The notes below the pieces were generated by a model. The model was given only the letters and a program-made list of their open reading frames with translations. It had not been told where the DNA came from and did no database searches. This document shows, piece by piece, positions 1 to 13,200 of a stretch of 64,000 bases of DNA. A program made the position numbers and the translations under genes. This DNA comes from Hirudinaria manillensis. Taxonomy: Eukaryota > Annelida > Clitellata > Hirudinida > Hirudinidae. The stretch covers positions 6,536,001 through 6,600,000 of the forward strand of contig CM067534.1 of assembly GCA_034509925.1 (NCBI GenBank), in the 5' to 3' direction. Position 1 is the stretch's first letter; each line of letters opens with the position of its first letter.

Positions 1-3000
1 TATAAGTGGATGGTGCTCATTAGCCATTACTGATCAAATAAATTACGGTGGATGTCAACAAGAGTCAGTCATTTTCAGCAAAATTCATAATTTCTTTAAA
101 TAAATACTTATTCATTAAATTTGTTCGCAGAGACGTCATGTGCGGTGCTCTCCAATGTAACACGAACGCAGCTTCTCTAGTCCGCTACACGAACTTTGTT
201 ATGCAAACCAATAAAAATATTGGCGGATTCGAGTGCAAGGGAAGTTTGCTGGATTATGGAAGCCGAGTGGAGAATCCAGGAATGGTGCCGAATGGAGCTT
301 CATGTGGATCTGGAAAGGTTTCTAAATTTTATTTCAAATTTTTTCTGAGTAATTCCAGTCATATTCTGTTTCACTCTATTTTCTGTTTACAAACGCTATA
401 GCAAAATTGTGTAAATGGTCATCAGATGACACTTCATTTTGTTTAGAAAAATAAATCATTAAAAATAAAAATATTAAAGTAATATTATGTATGTTAAATG
501 ACATATGATAATAAGTGATAAATTAGCATTCGTTATGTTAATATCATCATTATGTGTCATAAATCTTGTTATTCATACGTTTTGTTTATTGCTATGTAAA
601 TCAGTTACGTAATAATGATAAAGGAAATTGTCCCTATTTCGAATTTTGATCAGATGTGCGTCTCATCCAAATGTGTATCTGCCCAGTCCAAACTGAATGA
701 AAATCCTTGCCCACCTTGCGTCAATGGGGTTGGTTTAAAAAATGTTGTTATTTATTATTAAACAATTATACTATCAGAATAATTCTCTTTTAATTTATTA
801 GATTTGTGAATTCAATTACGCTGATATTAACGACAATTTAAATACATATACTTTAAAAAAGGTATATTAAACATTGAAACATTTGCTATGCAGTGTTGTG
901 TGGTCATTTATACTCAAACTTGACGATTGAATATTTGGATATAAAAAAATTAAAATTACAAATCCTGAACTGAGTGAATCTGAATTCATAACTTGTTTAA
1001 CAAACATTCAAAATGCAGAGCTGAATGGAAAGCACTTTTCCTTCGTTTAAGGCGTAAACCTCTTGTGACTGGAGTCATATAATAGACAATGTTTAATGAT
1101 ATAATCTCAATTGTAATCAAACGGGTCATATTTTTCCTCTCAAAGTCTAAAAGTCTAAATTGGAAGTATTTAAATTTAATAAATCATATCTTAGGTTTGC
1201 ACCAACGATGGTACATGCCTCTGCGACCCAGGGTACTTTGGCCCTGCATGCGACAATAATGGTAAGTTGTGGAGTGATGTTATATTTATAACTTTTTAAA
1301 TTTAAAATTCTTTTTTTCCAAACTTGTGACCGCATAAATTGGCCGTTTATATTGGTTGTAGTGACATATTTCTAAATAAGTAATATTATTTTAATGTCGA
1401 CCACTAGAAATATCATTTTAAGCCTGCAAATTAAAATTGGGAAGCCTGAAAAATAAAGCATAAATAGTTAAAAGTGTCGTAAAAGTGACACTATAAACTG
1501 AAATTAAAAATTTCGTAATTTTCGTAAAAATTCGTTTAAAAGTTAAATGAAATATTATGCATTATTATTACATCTTTCAATCTTTTGTGAACAACACATT
1601 TTGCATTTCACTAACTCAACAGGCCAAAATACTGGACTTCCAGGTAAATGGCTTATCAGAAGTCACTTCTCTTATGTTCTTTCTAACACGTTCAGCTTGA
1701 TCTAAACAATGGTTTTAATTTTAAGTTTTTTTATTTTAAGCTGGTTTGGTTTTTTTTAGTTTTCGTTTCTATTTTTATTTTAGTTTAGTTTATTTTTTTT
1801 TTTTTAGTTTTTAATCAGTTAAATCGGCACCAGAATTCTTTTCGATCACCATTTTCACTACTAACAAGAGTCTGCACGAATGTTGCTAACAATTAACAAC
1901 ACTTAACACTGGAAAACGTTTAAGTTCATATACGTTAACTCGTACTTTATTAATCAAATCATTTATTTATCAAATCATTTAGGAATCCCCACAAGAGGAA
2001 CCACCATAATGGTGTTGCCAGGTATTACTCGTAGAAATTAATTTTTTTTTGTGGTTAATGTTGTAAATGAGAAACTCATTTGGTCAGTCGCTTAATGTGG
2101 TTGTTTACCACGAACCAACAAATTCCCGTGTGGCAATATGAACAATTGCATATAAAATGTAAATTTAAAAAAAAAAACTAATAATTTTAATAATATTGGA
2201 ATAATTTATACTCAAAATGATTAGAATTTAAAAAAGAAATAAATGCACTTTATTTTGACTAGTTAAGTAAGTTCGTTATTAATGAAATCTAGATACCTCT
2301 ACTTCAACCACCACCACTACAACTACAACTACCACAACTACTACCACTTTATTACCAGGTATTATTAAAAAGAATTGTCCCTTCGTAATTTGCCCGATAT
2401 CGTATGTGGCTTTTCAAAAATGTGGCGCATAATATTTTAAATGCATCTTTATTCACGTCTCAACATGACATGCTCAGCTTATTATATTACTCTTAAAATC
2501 TAGAAACCACTACTAGTACTTCTACCACCACCACAACGACTACAAAATTACCAGGTATTGCTTCCAATATATGTCGTCTTAACTATCGAACATTCGGTTT
2601 TTTTGTTATAAAATCGAAAGAATGCAATTTAAAGAATATAAATTTATTGTCTTTATTCACGTCTCAACATGACATGCTCAGCTTATTATATTACTCGTAA
2701 AATCTAGAAACCACTACTAGTACTCCTACCACCACCACAACAACGACTACAAAATTACCAGGTATTGCTTCTAATATATGTCGTCTTAGCTATCGAATGT
2801 TTATTTATAAAATCGCAAAAATGCAATTTATAGAATATAAATTTATAGTCAAATTTGGTTTTATTTCCCTTATTTCCGTTTCTTAAACTTCTAAAAAAAA
2901 CTGTATTTTAAAATTTATTTCCATCATTTAGAAACCCCTTACCAAATATTCACAGTTCCAGGTATTTTACTGAATCGTCCTTTCAAATGATTATAAAACA

Positions 3001-5348
3001 CAATTTCGTAACCAGACCTTTTGATTTTATTATTGACGTAAAATTCTTATCAAAGTGGCGTTTTTTTAGCGATTTTTTTTATTATCATCACTTAAGGAAC
3101 TCCAAAAAGCAAAACAACAACTACCACCACCACTACTACCACTACTGTACCACCAGGTAGTAATCCCAGACATTCTATTAAAAGCCATTAAAATCAGGCT
3201 CGACTTTTATTTATTTATTTTTTAAATACCAAAACTATAAACATGCAATTAAACAAACAAATTATTTGTAATGTTTAGGACCCGCACCCACGGTTTACGT
3301 TTTGCCTACTCCAGGTATACTTGGCACTGTAAATTTAAATATTTTTACGATTAAGTTTTGTAAAGTATAAATCAATTATCGAAGAACCATTAAGTACTAC
3401 AACGTTAACCACTTTTATAGATAAAATAAGTTAAATAAATAATTTAAAAAAATTGTTAACAAAAAACTAAGAAACGTTTGTAATGTTTAGAATCCACAAC
3501 CGTCGATTCGAAAACTCCACATCCAGGTTCATACATGAATTTGAGCTTACCGAGATTATTCTTTGCTTTCTTAATATTACTCGAAAATGCCACTAATATT
3601 TCAGAAATCATGTTTCACCATAAATCGAATTATTTATAACCCATCGACCCTGCATTTATTCATTAGCTATTGTATTTAAACTAAATAATATTTGAGAATT
3701 ACATTATCGCCTTGAAAAGATGAGGCTATTGTTTAAGGTCGTGTTAAATTAACATGTTACATCTAACGATTCTCATGGATTTGTAAATTGTAAAACGTAC
3801 TCACAAGTTAAAGTTCCATTTTGTGCTGAAATTTAACAAGCACTCAATTGGAAATCAGAACTCACTTCAAGCTTCGTTAACATCTTTCTTAATTTATTCT
3901 TTCAAAAGTATAAAGTTATTATAAGTCTAATAAGTAAGCGTTTTAATGATTTCTAGATATATCAAGAAATGGCACTGCCCCTACTCCAGGTAATAGCAAC
4001 AATAGAAACATTAACTTCCACGGCTGATTAAAATGTTTTTCTAATAATAAGTCATATTTTAGAACTTAAATTTAATAATCCATCTGGATCTAAATAACTG
4101 ATCTAAGCATTTTTGGGTACATCTAACATCAGCAAAACAGGCTTCCCAGTTTCTAACAACGAATGTTTAAGAGTAATAATTTGTATAAGATTACTGCTAA
4201 TGATTCTCATCAGTGGTTTGGAATAGATAGTTAATGTAGATAGTCGGTTAGATAGTATCTTGATTCTACATTGTAGATACAATTTAATAAATTGTAATTC
4301 TATTTGTATATAACATTGTGCATGTGACCATCTGAAACCTCGACATCAATTTTGTTCTTTCAATATTGATATAAAATTTAAATTAATTTATTATTTACAG
4401 TTAAATTGTGAAAAATTGAATGGATTTATTATATCATATTCCCGTAACTTCAAACCTTTCAGAGCCGTCGAAATCACTCTCTCCTGGTGGAATCATTGGA
4501 ATTATATTTGCATTAGTTGTCATTCCAATCATAATAATTGGGATAGTACTCGTCTGCTACAAGAAGAATCTCTTGAAAAAGTACTTAGATCAAATTAGAT
4601 AATAATTTTAAAAGTTTATTAATTAACGTTTATCTTTGTTCTTTGCATAAGAATTCCACGACTGCCGAATAAAGTTGCACCTGGCTATCTAGAGAAAAAT
4701 GCCAACATTGGCAATCGTTCTGGTGAAGAAAACCAAGCCTATACTCCTGATGCCAACATCAGCATCATTTCAGGAAACGATCCGATAATTCTAGAGAAGA
4801 GTGGCCGTAATTCGTATTACCCTCCGAACGAAGAGGATTGTTACGATTGCTACGCCAACATCGATTCCATCAAAATCGTCGCAAATGGCAACGTTAAGAC
4901 TTCTTTCGCACACCTAAAGCCCTCCAATACGCCCTGGAAAATTAATTTCCCTCCAGACGTCATCCCCCCTACCGCCACAGTACTTCCAGTACCGGCCCAG
5001 CATCTGAAACCACGTCTGGAAAATTCCGTAAAGAATGCCTCGAAACCTGCACCGCCATCTCAACGTCTGAAGCCCACCGTTCGAGCCCCTCTGGCCCCGA
5101 GTTCATCGGTCACCAAACCTCCTCTTCCACCAGCCTCTGCGAAGCCACCTTCTAGGCCAAAGTTTCCACCAAAGACTGCTTTGGTTACTCCACCCCTTCC
5201 ACCGACCTTTCCGCCGAAACCCAAACCCGTCAGGCCGGCACCGCCTAAGCCGGCCTCCCAATCGACCAAACCCGATGTCGTCGAAGAGGTGTGTTCTGGT
5301 GACGTGAGAGGCCTGAAAGCGATGTTCGAAAAGGACAGTATAGTCTGA
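1..5348 (+). CDS. ADAM metalloprotease gene 1, 3' part (cysteine-rich, EGF, stalk, TM, tail)
   Basis: The window opens inside this gene, so the prodomain, protease and disintegrin parts are missing. Proposed exons: 1-63, 131-317, 654-728, 1195-1261, then micro-exons 1623-1643, 1983-2021, 2293-2358, 2504-2554, 2708-2761, 2932-2961, 3097-3156, 3279-3314, 3491-3526, 3957-3989, the membrane exon 4463-4580 and the tail exon 4652-5348. All junction phases agree. The first exons encode the ADAM cysteine-rich domain (motif DVMCGALQC) and an EGF-like module (VCTNDGTCLCDPGYFG). The micro-exons encode a Thr/Pro-rich, probably O-glycosylated stalk. One hydrophobic segment follows (GIIGIIFALVVIPIIIIGIV). 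The cytoplasmic tail of about 230 residues is packed with PxxP stretches typical of SH3 ligands in meltrin-type ADAMs. A polyadenylation signal AATAAA lies at 5391. A tandem paralogue follows. Family assignment is firm; the orthology group is not determined. Confidence 0.88.
389..456 (+). repeat. Dispersed repeat copy A, AAAT-tailed
   Basis: An approximately 65-base element containing CAAAATTGT, GGTCATCAGATGA and TTTTGTTTAGAAAAATAAAT lies in the ADAM-1 intron. Two related copies occur at about 13846-13919 (same strand) and 18357-18449 (opposite strand). The A/T-rich end carries an AAAT run. The shape resembles a short non-autonomous element, but no family is recognised and no target-site duplication was defined. 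Confidence 0.65.
1623..3989 (+). other. Array of ten phase-1 micro-exons encoding the ADAM-1 stalk
   Basis: Ten successive exons of 21, 39, 66, 51, 54, 30, 60, 36, 36 and 33 nt lie between the EGF exon and the membrane exon. Each is a multiple of three, starts and ends in phase 1, and ends in CCAG followed by GT. Each begins by completing a split Gly, Glu or Asp codon and mostly holds Thr, Pro and Ser (for example TSTSTTTT). Any subset can therefore be skipped without shifting frame. This is read directly from the sequence; actual use in mRNA is inferred. Confidence 0.82.
2447..2852 (+). repeat. Tandem 204-bp duplication of intron plus stalk micro-exon
   Basis: The unit 2447-2650 is repeated at 2651-2852 with few changes. 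The match covers intron sequence before the exon, the exon itself (2504-2554 and 2708-2761) and intron after it. The second exon has one extra triplet. Both copies keep the splice sites and reading frame, showing how the stalk array grows. Confidence 0.88.
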
Positions 5349-6453
5349 TTCCACTTCGGTTTAATTTATTTAATTTATCCGACGAACTTCAATAAAGTCA
5401 TAATTAATGTTAGGTCTCGTGTCCATACAGAGTCCTAAGGTGACAACCTTCTCCAGCATATAAGTGCCTCTCGTTTTTTAATTATTTCTAAGACATTCCA
5501 CTGTCTTACGTTGCTGCTTGCTTTATTATTTAAGGATCATCCAAGCCTTGGGTCGTACTGTCGTTACAATTTGCAATTTGTAATTCTTGTAATCTTGTAA
5601 CGCGTGCAATTCTCATAACAATATGCAAGTGACGGAAATCAATCAGTTCCATTAGCGCCTTAACAATACATCTATTTGTACGACTTCAGTTTCCATAGCG
5701 ACCGGTTGTTTGAACCATTTGCCTTTTCCAGCAACAGGTCGTCCATTCTAGAAGTATGTAGCAGAATAAATTAAACGTATTAATAAATTCAAGTACTCGA
5801 CGCCATGACGTATTGTGACGAATTTCTATAAACTTTTATAAACCTTGTATTGTATTCGTCGCCTGTTTTATAAAATTATTTCGTTTTTTTTTTAATTTGA
5901 CCAAAATGCAGACAGAATTGCGACATTCCATAACTCTTTAGATTTTTTCCTGATGCTATGAAAACAGGAAAAGGAATGAATTGATGATTCCAGATTTAAT
6001 TCATTCAAATTTTATTACTGTTGATAAGTTTTATTACTTTTGAAAAGTTGGTTTCCCCTTTGTCCATTTTTTGTCGTCTGTGAATTTTTTCATCAATCGA
6101 GAATCGTACTTTCCTCTTGTAATTTATTGCCTGGAAGGATTTGAATTAACATGAATTTGTATTTATATTAATTATACATGATTTTACGTCTAATAAATGA
6201 TATATAAAATGTTATTTTTAACATTGTTCGATGATCGTTGTTCGTTACACGTTGACCTCATAAAGTTTTTACAAAAGTTTGAATAGCTTGCTTAAAATCA
6301 TACAAAATCAGATCTGGAACAAGAGTATAAAAATTTACCTCCAAAAATTCTTGAACCTAGAGTTCATTCCAAGTAAACGAAAGTCACAAAAAATGTCTCT
6401 AATAATGTCAATAATTGAGTGATTTATTTAACATTAATTATGCCACTGCACCT

Positions 6454-6497
<44 letters not shown>

Positions 6498-7277
6498 GGC
6501 TGCCTATCTCTTTCTTACTTAACTTATTAAAACCTTTTCGTGCAGTATATGAGATCAGTGAGTCTGAGATCAGAAAAAAAAAATATAAGGATTAAAATAA
6601 ACTTTATTTTTATTTTATTATTTAATATTAATTTCAGTATTTGGATCGTGAGTAATTCTAGAATTAACTAGAACTTCCTCAAATATACATAAGTTGAGTC
6701 ATGAAAATCACTTGTCACGACAAAAGTCACGACAGTAAAAATATATTTAAAAAATCTTTTGATTTTATTCAATAAAGCGATTGATATGATGACGATTCAT
6801 AATCTGGTTGGTATCGATTGACACTGATTGATGCTCTCATACCTCTTTAACCTGAGTATAAGTATCCACCTCTAGAAATTACCACAGACTACGTAATACT
6901 ATTAGGATTTGAATATCATCTTCACTTTAATAATTATCTAACATTAATTTTAATTTAACTAACAGCTAAAATTAGCTGCCGTGACAGAAATTGTCGGCCG
7001 AAAGAGATTCGCCCAGAAAGGTATATGTCCATATCAACTCATTTCTTGGTATTTCATAGAAATTGATAACAATAATGACACAGTGAGACAATGGAGTAAG
7101 TTTACTTCCGCTCTTAAAATTCCTTTAAAGGAAGGCACATTAAATATCGTGACCACAGAATTAATATTCATTCAGATATACGGTCTTTAAAAATCTTTAA
7201 AAATCAAATTTCCTAGTTCAGTTGTTGCTAACTGGCGCTTCTCAGAAAGGTTATTTGCCTGAGTTAGCGGTAAAAAC
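5349..7277. other. Intergenic region between the two ADAM genes
   Basis: This AT-rich stretch holds the AATAAA signal of ADAM-1 (5391) and a (CT)n microsatellite near 6458-6496. No credible coding exon was seen. A 69-codon frame at 6981-7190 lacks splice or family support. Confidence 0.6.
6458..6496. repeat. (CT)n microsatellite
   Basis: A nearly pure CT dinucleotide run of about 38 bases lies between the two ADAM genes. Nothing indicates a function. Confidence 0.9.
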
Positions 7278-10200
7278 ATGTCAAAGAAATGCAAGATTAA
7301 CAGAATTATATTAGTGCTGGTCTACTCATTGTTCTTAACCATATCATGCTGTCATCGGTTGCACGAGATATCTGACGAAGGTTGGTTCGGGAACTTTTCC
7401 AGGCTAATAATTTCGATAGCATGGAGGTGACTTCATAATTTTTTGAAATGCAATATTTATTTATTCATTTATTTATTTATTATTAAAGTAAATCATAATA
7501 AATGAATCAGAATTTGGTTCTCAGAAGTTTTTTCTAGCGTCATTAAATACAATGTTAAAGATTTCAATTTAGCCGATGACATGAATCATTGTCATCCTCT
7601 TGATTATCCTCTTAGCTTTGCCGATGCTCACTTACTTCTGAAATGTCCAATTATTTTTTGTTTATTTTCTAAATAAATTGCTATTCATTAATCACTCAAA
7701 TATAATTCTAATTATAATAACAATTTACTTTGCTTATCTATTGAAATAAAACGATAATATCATCGGATTACTCGAAATAATCTAAATAAATAAATAATTC
7801 ACGAACGCGAATTTGAATCAATATTGATTTATGTTTTCAAAACTTCCTCTTTATCACTTATTAAACAATTATAATTATTTCAGAACTGAAACGGGAACAT
7901 ACCAGAGATATCAGCGTCCTAGTAAACGGACAAAAGGTTTTTACTACTATAATCAATGTTGGTATATGTTTTAAAAATTCTCAGAATTTTTTAAAATAAT
8001 TATGGCCATAAATATTGTATTATATTATTGCATTAATTATACTATTATTATATTAATTAACTAATTAATCTAATTATTATCAATTATTTGATTAATCATC
8101 CTAGCACCAAAATGAAATTTAATTTTTTCAGGGAGTCCACCAACCTCGCATCAGCATAAATCTGACATTCAGAGACATTTCCTACGTTGTTGAACTTACG
8201 AAGAATAAGTAAGTGTTAATATAAAATTATGTGTATTTGTTAAATATATATAATTTATGATAATTATGAGTTTTTTATTAAATATTATTTGGTCAACGTA
8301 ATTATGAATCGTGTTAAATATTATTTTGAAAGCTATCTCTTGTCACCAAACTACGTGGAAAAGATCATCAATGGAAGCAGAGTCATTTACAGACGCGTCA
8401 ACCAAGTCGGTAAAATCTTTTCATCATAATTTATATTTATTTGTATTTATATTGATTTATATCCATATTAATTTATATTAATTTACATTTATATTCCTAA
8501 GTTTCAGTGCCGGAATTGGTGTTTTTATGATAAGCTTTATGAAAATTTTGGAATATAGATACAATGAAAAGTTTATAAATGCTGGTTTATGCTCAACAAA
8601 CTGTATGGCATGAATTGGTTTTTATTACAATAAATCTTTGACTTATAAAGAATAAGAATTATCAAAACTTAAGATGAGAATAAATATCAAACTGATTAAT
8701 AAATCATTGTCAGAGCCAAGAATTGTGTTATTATCACGGATTGGTACCCAACGCGGTCCATTCAAGTGCAGCCTTCAGTACGTGTGAAGGAATTAAGTAC
8801 GTTCGATTCACGATCGTTGTTAAATCGGTTTAGTCACGACTTCCCATTTTTCAGACAATTGAAATGCATGTATAAAGCACTTAGAAATAGGAGAAGAAGA
8901 AGACGTTATGAATGTATTTGGTGGCATTTTACGAGGGTTCCTTGCCATAACGCAAGATTGGTTTCGAACACGACACCTAACTGCCGCAGAGTTCAGGAAG
9001 GAAACCACATATAGCGACGATCGAATTCTGAGAACCTTCATTCAGTCAGAGAACGAATGCCAAGCTTGATAATGGCTGTTCGATTGTAGGATGTAAATAA
9101 TATAACATGATAAAAAGTAGTAATAATATAATTATAACTCTTATAATTATTCTTCTGAGGCAAAAAAATGCCCCCATTTGTCAATATCGTCATTAATTGA
9201 ATTTTGCTGAGACGCAAACTAAGATCATCGTCAAACATATACATCCAGTTTTACCACTTTGAAATCCTGTTTATACGACAGATTACATTTACCCATATAA
9301 TGATATTAATGGTAATTTTAGACTAAAAACATTATTAATCACGATTTCAAATAATTTATGAATATTTCCAGAGGTTTCTTCGTTCTCAACAACTCGACAT
9401 TCCACATAAAACCTGTTCAACTGGATTCAAATTCCTCTCTCGTTGGATTGTACGAAATCAAAAAAGCAAACAACGACCATTTGTCTCAGTGGATTTGTGG
9501 TGAGTAACTTCATTAAATCCATCACTCCATGTCAACGTCGATGGTGAAAGCTTCCGAGGAAGCCAAAGGTTCTACTAGAATCAATATTTAAATTTGCACA
9601 TTAAAACCATACATTCATAATTCATAATTCATAATTCAGGTGTGAATGAATTAAAAGCCAAGTTCAACGACATAAAACCAAAGAAAAGGGTAAACTGATT
9701 GACTTGCACTGTGTTCCCATTCTTCTTCAAACAGAAATATTATTTAATAAGCGAAATATTATTCAACAATTAATTTCTAATTATAAATTTGATCATGTCT
9801 CATATATTACATATGAGAACATCGTGTTTCTAACTAAGGTAAAACGTCAAATCATTCCTGATTCTCTGGACGGAAAGAATGTTGTTGAATTGTACTTGGC
9901 CAACGACGAACGGAGAGTAAGTGAACCTCACAAATTCACATCACATAAATGTGAATTATGAACACGTAGAAAATATTTTGTAATAAATTATCAAAATTAT
10001 GAAGAAATTAAATGAAGGTAGTAGAAAATAAATGTAATAAATTAATGCTTACAGCATATAAAAATGAATTCAAATAACATGAAACTAATAATTATTACTC
10101 TTACAGCTAAGATACTTCAATAATGATTACAACTCCTTGAGCAGGAGTACAAGAGAAATAGTCAACGCAGCCAACTTGGTACGTGAATCACAAACTAGAA

Positions 10201-13200
10201 ATAAAAAAAAACTGAAATAAAATTTCTTTAAAATAAAATCAAATCATTTTTCTTCCAGTTATACCAACCTGTCGGTTTTTTTATTGTATTGGTGGGTGTT
10301 GAACATTGGCAAACTGATCAGATAGAAGTTGTAACAGATTCATCCAAAACGCTGAGTAATTGGCAGAGCTACAGAACCAAATACGTTCTCAACAACCATT
10401 ACAATGACGTTGGCTTCCTTATCTCGTGAGTTGATGATGAAGGAAAAATGTATGAAAATAATTTTTTTTTTAATTTTTAGACAATTAGTTTTTAACAATT
10501 TCTAGGAGACAATCTTTTGATGCCAGCGTGTTGGGCCTTGCCAGTGTTGGAACAATGTGTAGCAGTAAAAATTCGGGTGGAATTATGACGGTGCATAACA
10601 TTTATTTAAATATATTTCTTTGCGGCATCGTTACCGCTTGTAGCCTCAACTTTGTTATTCAATTTATGAATATGTACGCCCTGTACAGTAATAGTTACGA
10701 TGTTTCAGGCGATATTAGACAAATCGGCCGTTTCTGGTGCCATCTTAGCCCACGAAATAGGACATAACTTTGGTCTTAGCCATGATGCCGCCGATTGTTA
10801 CTGTCAGAGTTCAGATGTTTCATGTATCATGAATGCCAGAGCCTCGTAAGTTTGAAAATGGAATTTAACTCTGGAGGAATTATAACTTAACTACAATTAT
10901 AACTTTAATTGACTGGAATATATCCAATAATTCACATTTTTACATTTGAAGGACAGACAGACCAGCTATGTATTTTTCTGCTTGTTCAAAATCTCAACTG
11001 AGGACATTCATAGACAAAGGTAGATTGAAATATTATTATGTCCATAGACTTTTCAAATCATTAAACTATGAAACATTTTGTATAAATTTTTAAATTTACA
11101 ATTTAAACAAAGGTTTCGACTTATGCCTGAAAGACTTTCCATTGAATCTAAACGAACACTCTCCTGTTTGTGGTAACGGAATCTTGGAACAAGGAGAGGA
11201 TTGTGACTGTGGGAGAATGCCATCAGATGTAATACTTTAAGTTTTGCTTGAAGTATCGAAAGTATTGTACATGTGCATAATTTATCGATGATATATTTTG
11301 AAATAGATAATATCTGGATAAGTTAATGTCTAATTTAAATTTTAATGCTTAGGCCGTCACGCCAAATAAAAAACTTGTTGTAATAATAGCTTTTTCTAAT
11401 AAATGTTAACTGATATTTTTATAACGTCAGCAATGCAATCCATCGTGTTGCAATCCATCCACCTGCAAATTGATTGGTTCAGCCCAATGTGCCAGTGGAT
11501 CATGTTGTGAAGTGAACTCTTGCCAGTTGAAACAAGTCAACAAACAATGCAGGGCATCCATTGGTCCATGCGATCTTCCTGAAACATGCGATGGAAGTTC
11601 AGCCTTTTGTCCAAAGAATGTTTATAAACATGATGGAATGAGTTGTTCTCTTGATGGGGTGAGTAACTGTTTTAATTTAGTTTATTATTTATTTTAAAGT
11701 CTTTTCAGATTTTTTTGTATTGGAGATAGATTAAATATATTAAATAGATTAAATAAATTACATTTTTATATCGAAATACTTTTTCAACTTTAATGTTTTA
11801 AGTATTACAGGGTTTTTTTATAATAAATTCTCTCTTCCACCAGATAGATGCGTATTGTTGGAAAGGTATGTGCAGAACTCACAGGTCACAATGCCAGGAA
11901 TTGTATGGTTCCAGTGTCTCGGAAGGCGATCCCATGTGTTATCAGGTTTACAACCCGTTGGGATCCATATATGGATGGTGCTCATTATCCATTTCTGATC
12001 AAATAAATTACGGTGGATGTCAACAAGAGTCAGTCATTTTCAACAAAATTCATAATTTCGTTAAATAAATACTTATTCATTAAATTTGTTCGCAGAGACG
12101 TCATGTGCGGTGCTCTCCAATGTAACACGAACGCAGCTTCTCTAGTCCGCTACACGAACTTTGTTATGCAAACCAATAAAAAAATTGGCGTATTCGAGTG
12201 CAAGGGAAGTTTGTTGGATTATGGAAGCCGAGTGGAGAATCCAGGAATGGTGCCGAATGGAGCTTCATGTGGACCTGGAAAGGTGATGTTGCAACTTGGC
12301 TCAAATGGATTATTTAGACGATTAGTTCATTGATTTACCTTTCTGAGCTGCTTTGAGTACATCATGGTGTTTCTGTGTTTTACATTTTGAATAGGTGTGC
12401 ATCAACTCCAGGTGTGAATTTGCTCAGTCCATACTTTCTCAAAATCCATGTCCTTCTTGTATGCACGGAGTTAGTACCAACTAAATCATTTGGAGATCTT
12501 ATAATCAAGGACGAATGACCCGTTTATTATAAATCTACATGTATAACATATTTATTTCTAATCAGATAATTTATTTTACGCTTACTCTAGATCATGGTAT
12601 ACAAACGTTTGGATTGACTATCAAATAGCTGTTCGGGTCGTGGTTTGGGGACCCCTGCTCTAGATATTCACTTTTAAGCTTCATTATGTTAAATTAGATG
12701 TAAATGTGAACATTAATGTAATATGCTAAGATTCTTGAATTTCTCTTCAGGTTTGCACTAACCAAGGAACGTGTCATTGCGATCAAGGTTATTGGGGTCA
12801 TTCGTGTGAAAACGGAGGTATTATTGCGCTTACAACTTGTCTTATTCTGGAATTGATATTCCAGAGCTGTTTAAAAATAATTAATTAATAATTATCAATT
12901 CAGATTAAACATGCCTTAAAACGTTATCAAAAGTCACATAACAAATACGGTTTAATTAAATTTATGGAAAAATAAATACTTTAAAAGATGATTACAAAAG
13001 GAAGATTTTTTTTTATTTCAATGTTGCTTCTACTCTTCACCGTATAATTTTCCAACATTGGCGTTTGATTTTTTTAATTTTATTTTACAAAATATTAATT
13101 ATAAGTTATTTTATATATATTCGTAAACTTTGTGTTAAAAGGAGATTCGATATTGAAGCAGATAATACAGAAACGCCAACCACACCTTATCCATCAACAT

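Noticed and set aside
6981-7190. 69-codon frame upstream of ADAM-2
   Set aside because: It has no signal peptide or prodomain similarity, and the frame-consistent ADAM-2 start with a signal peptide is at 7278.
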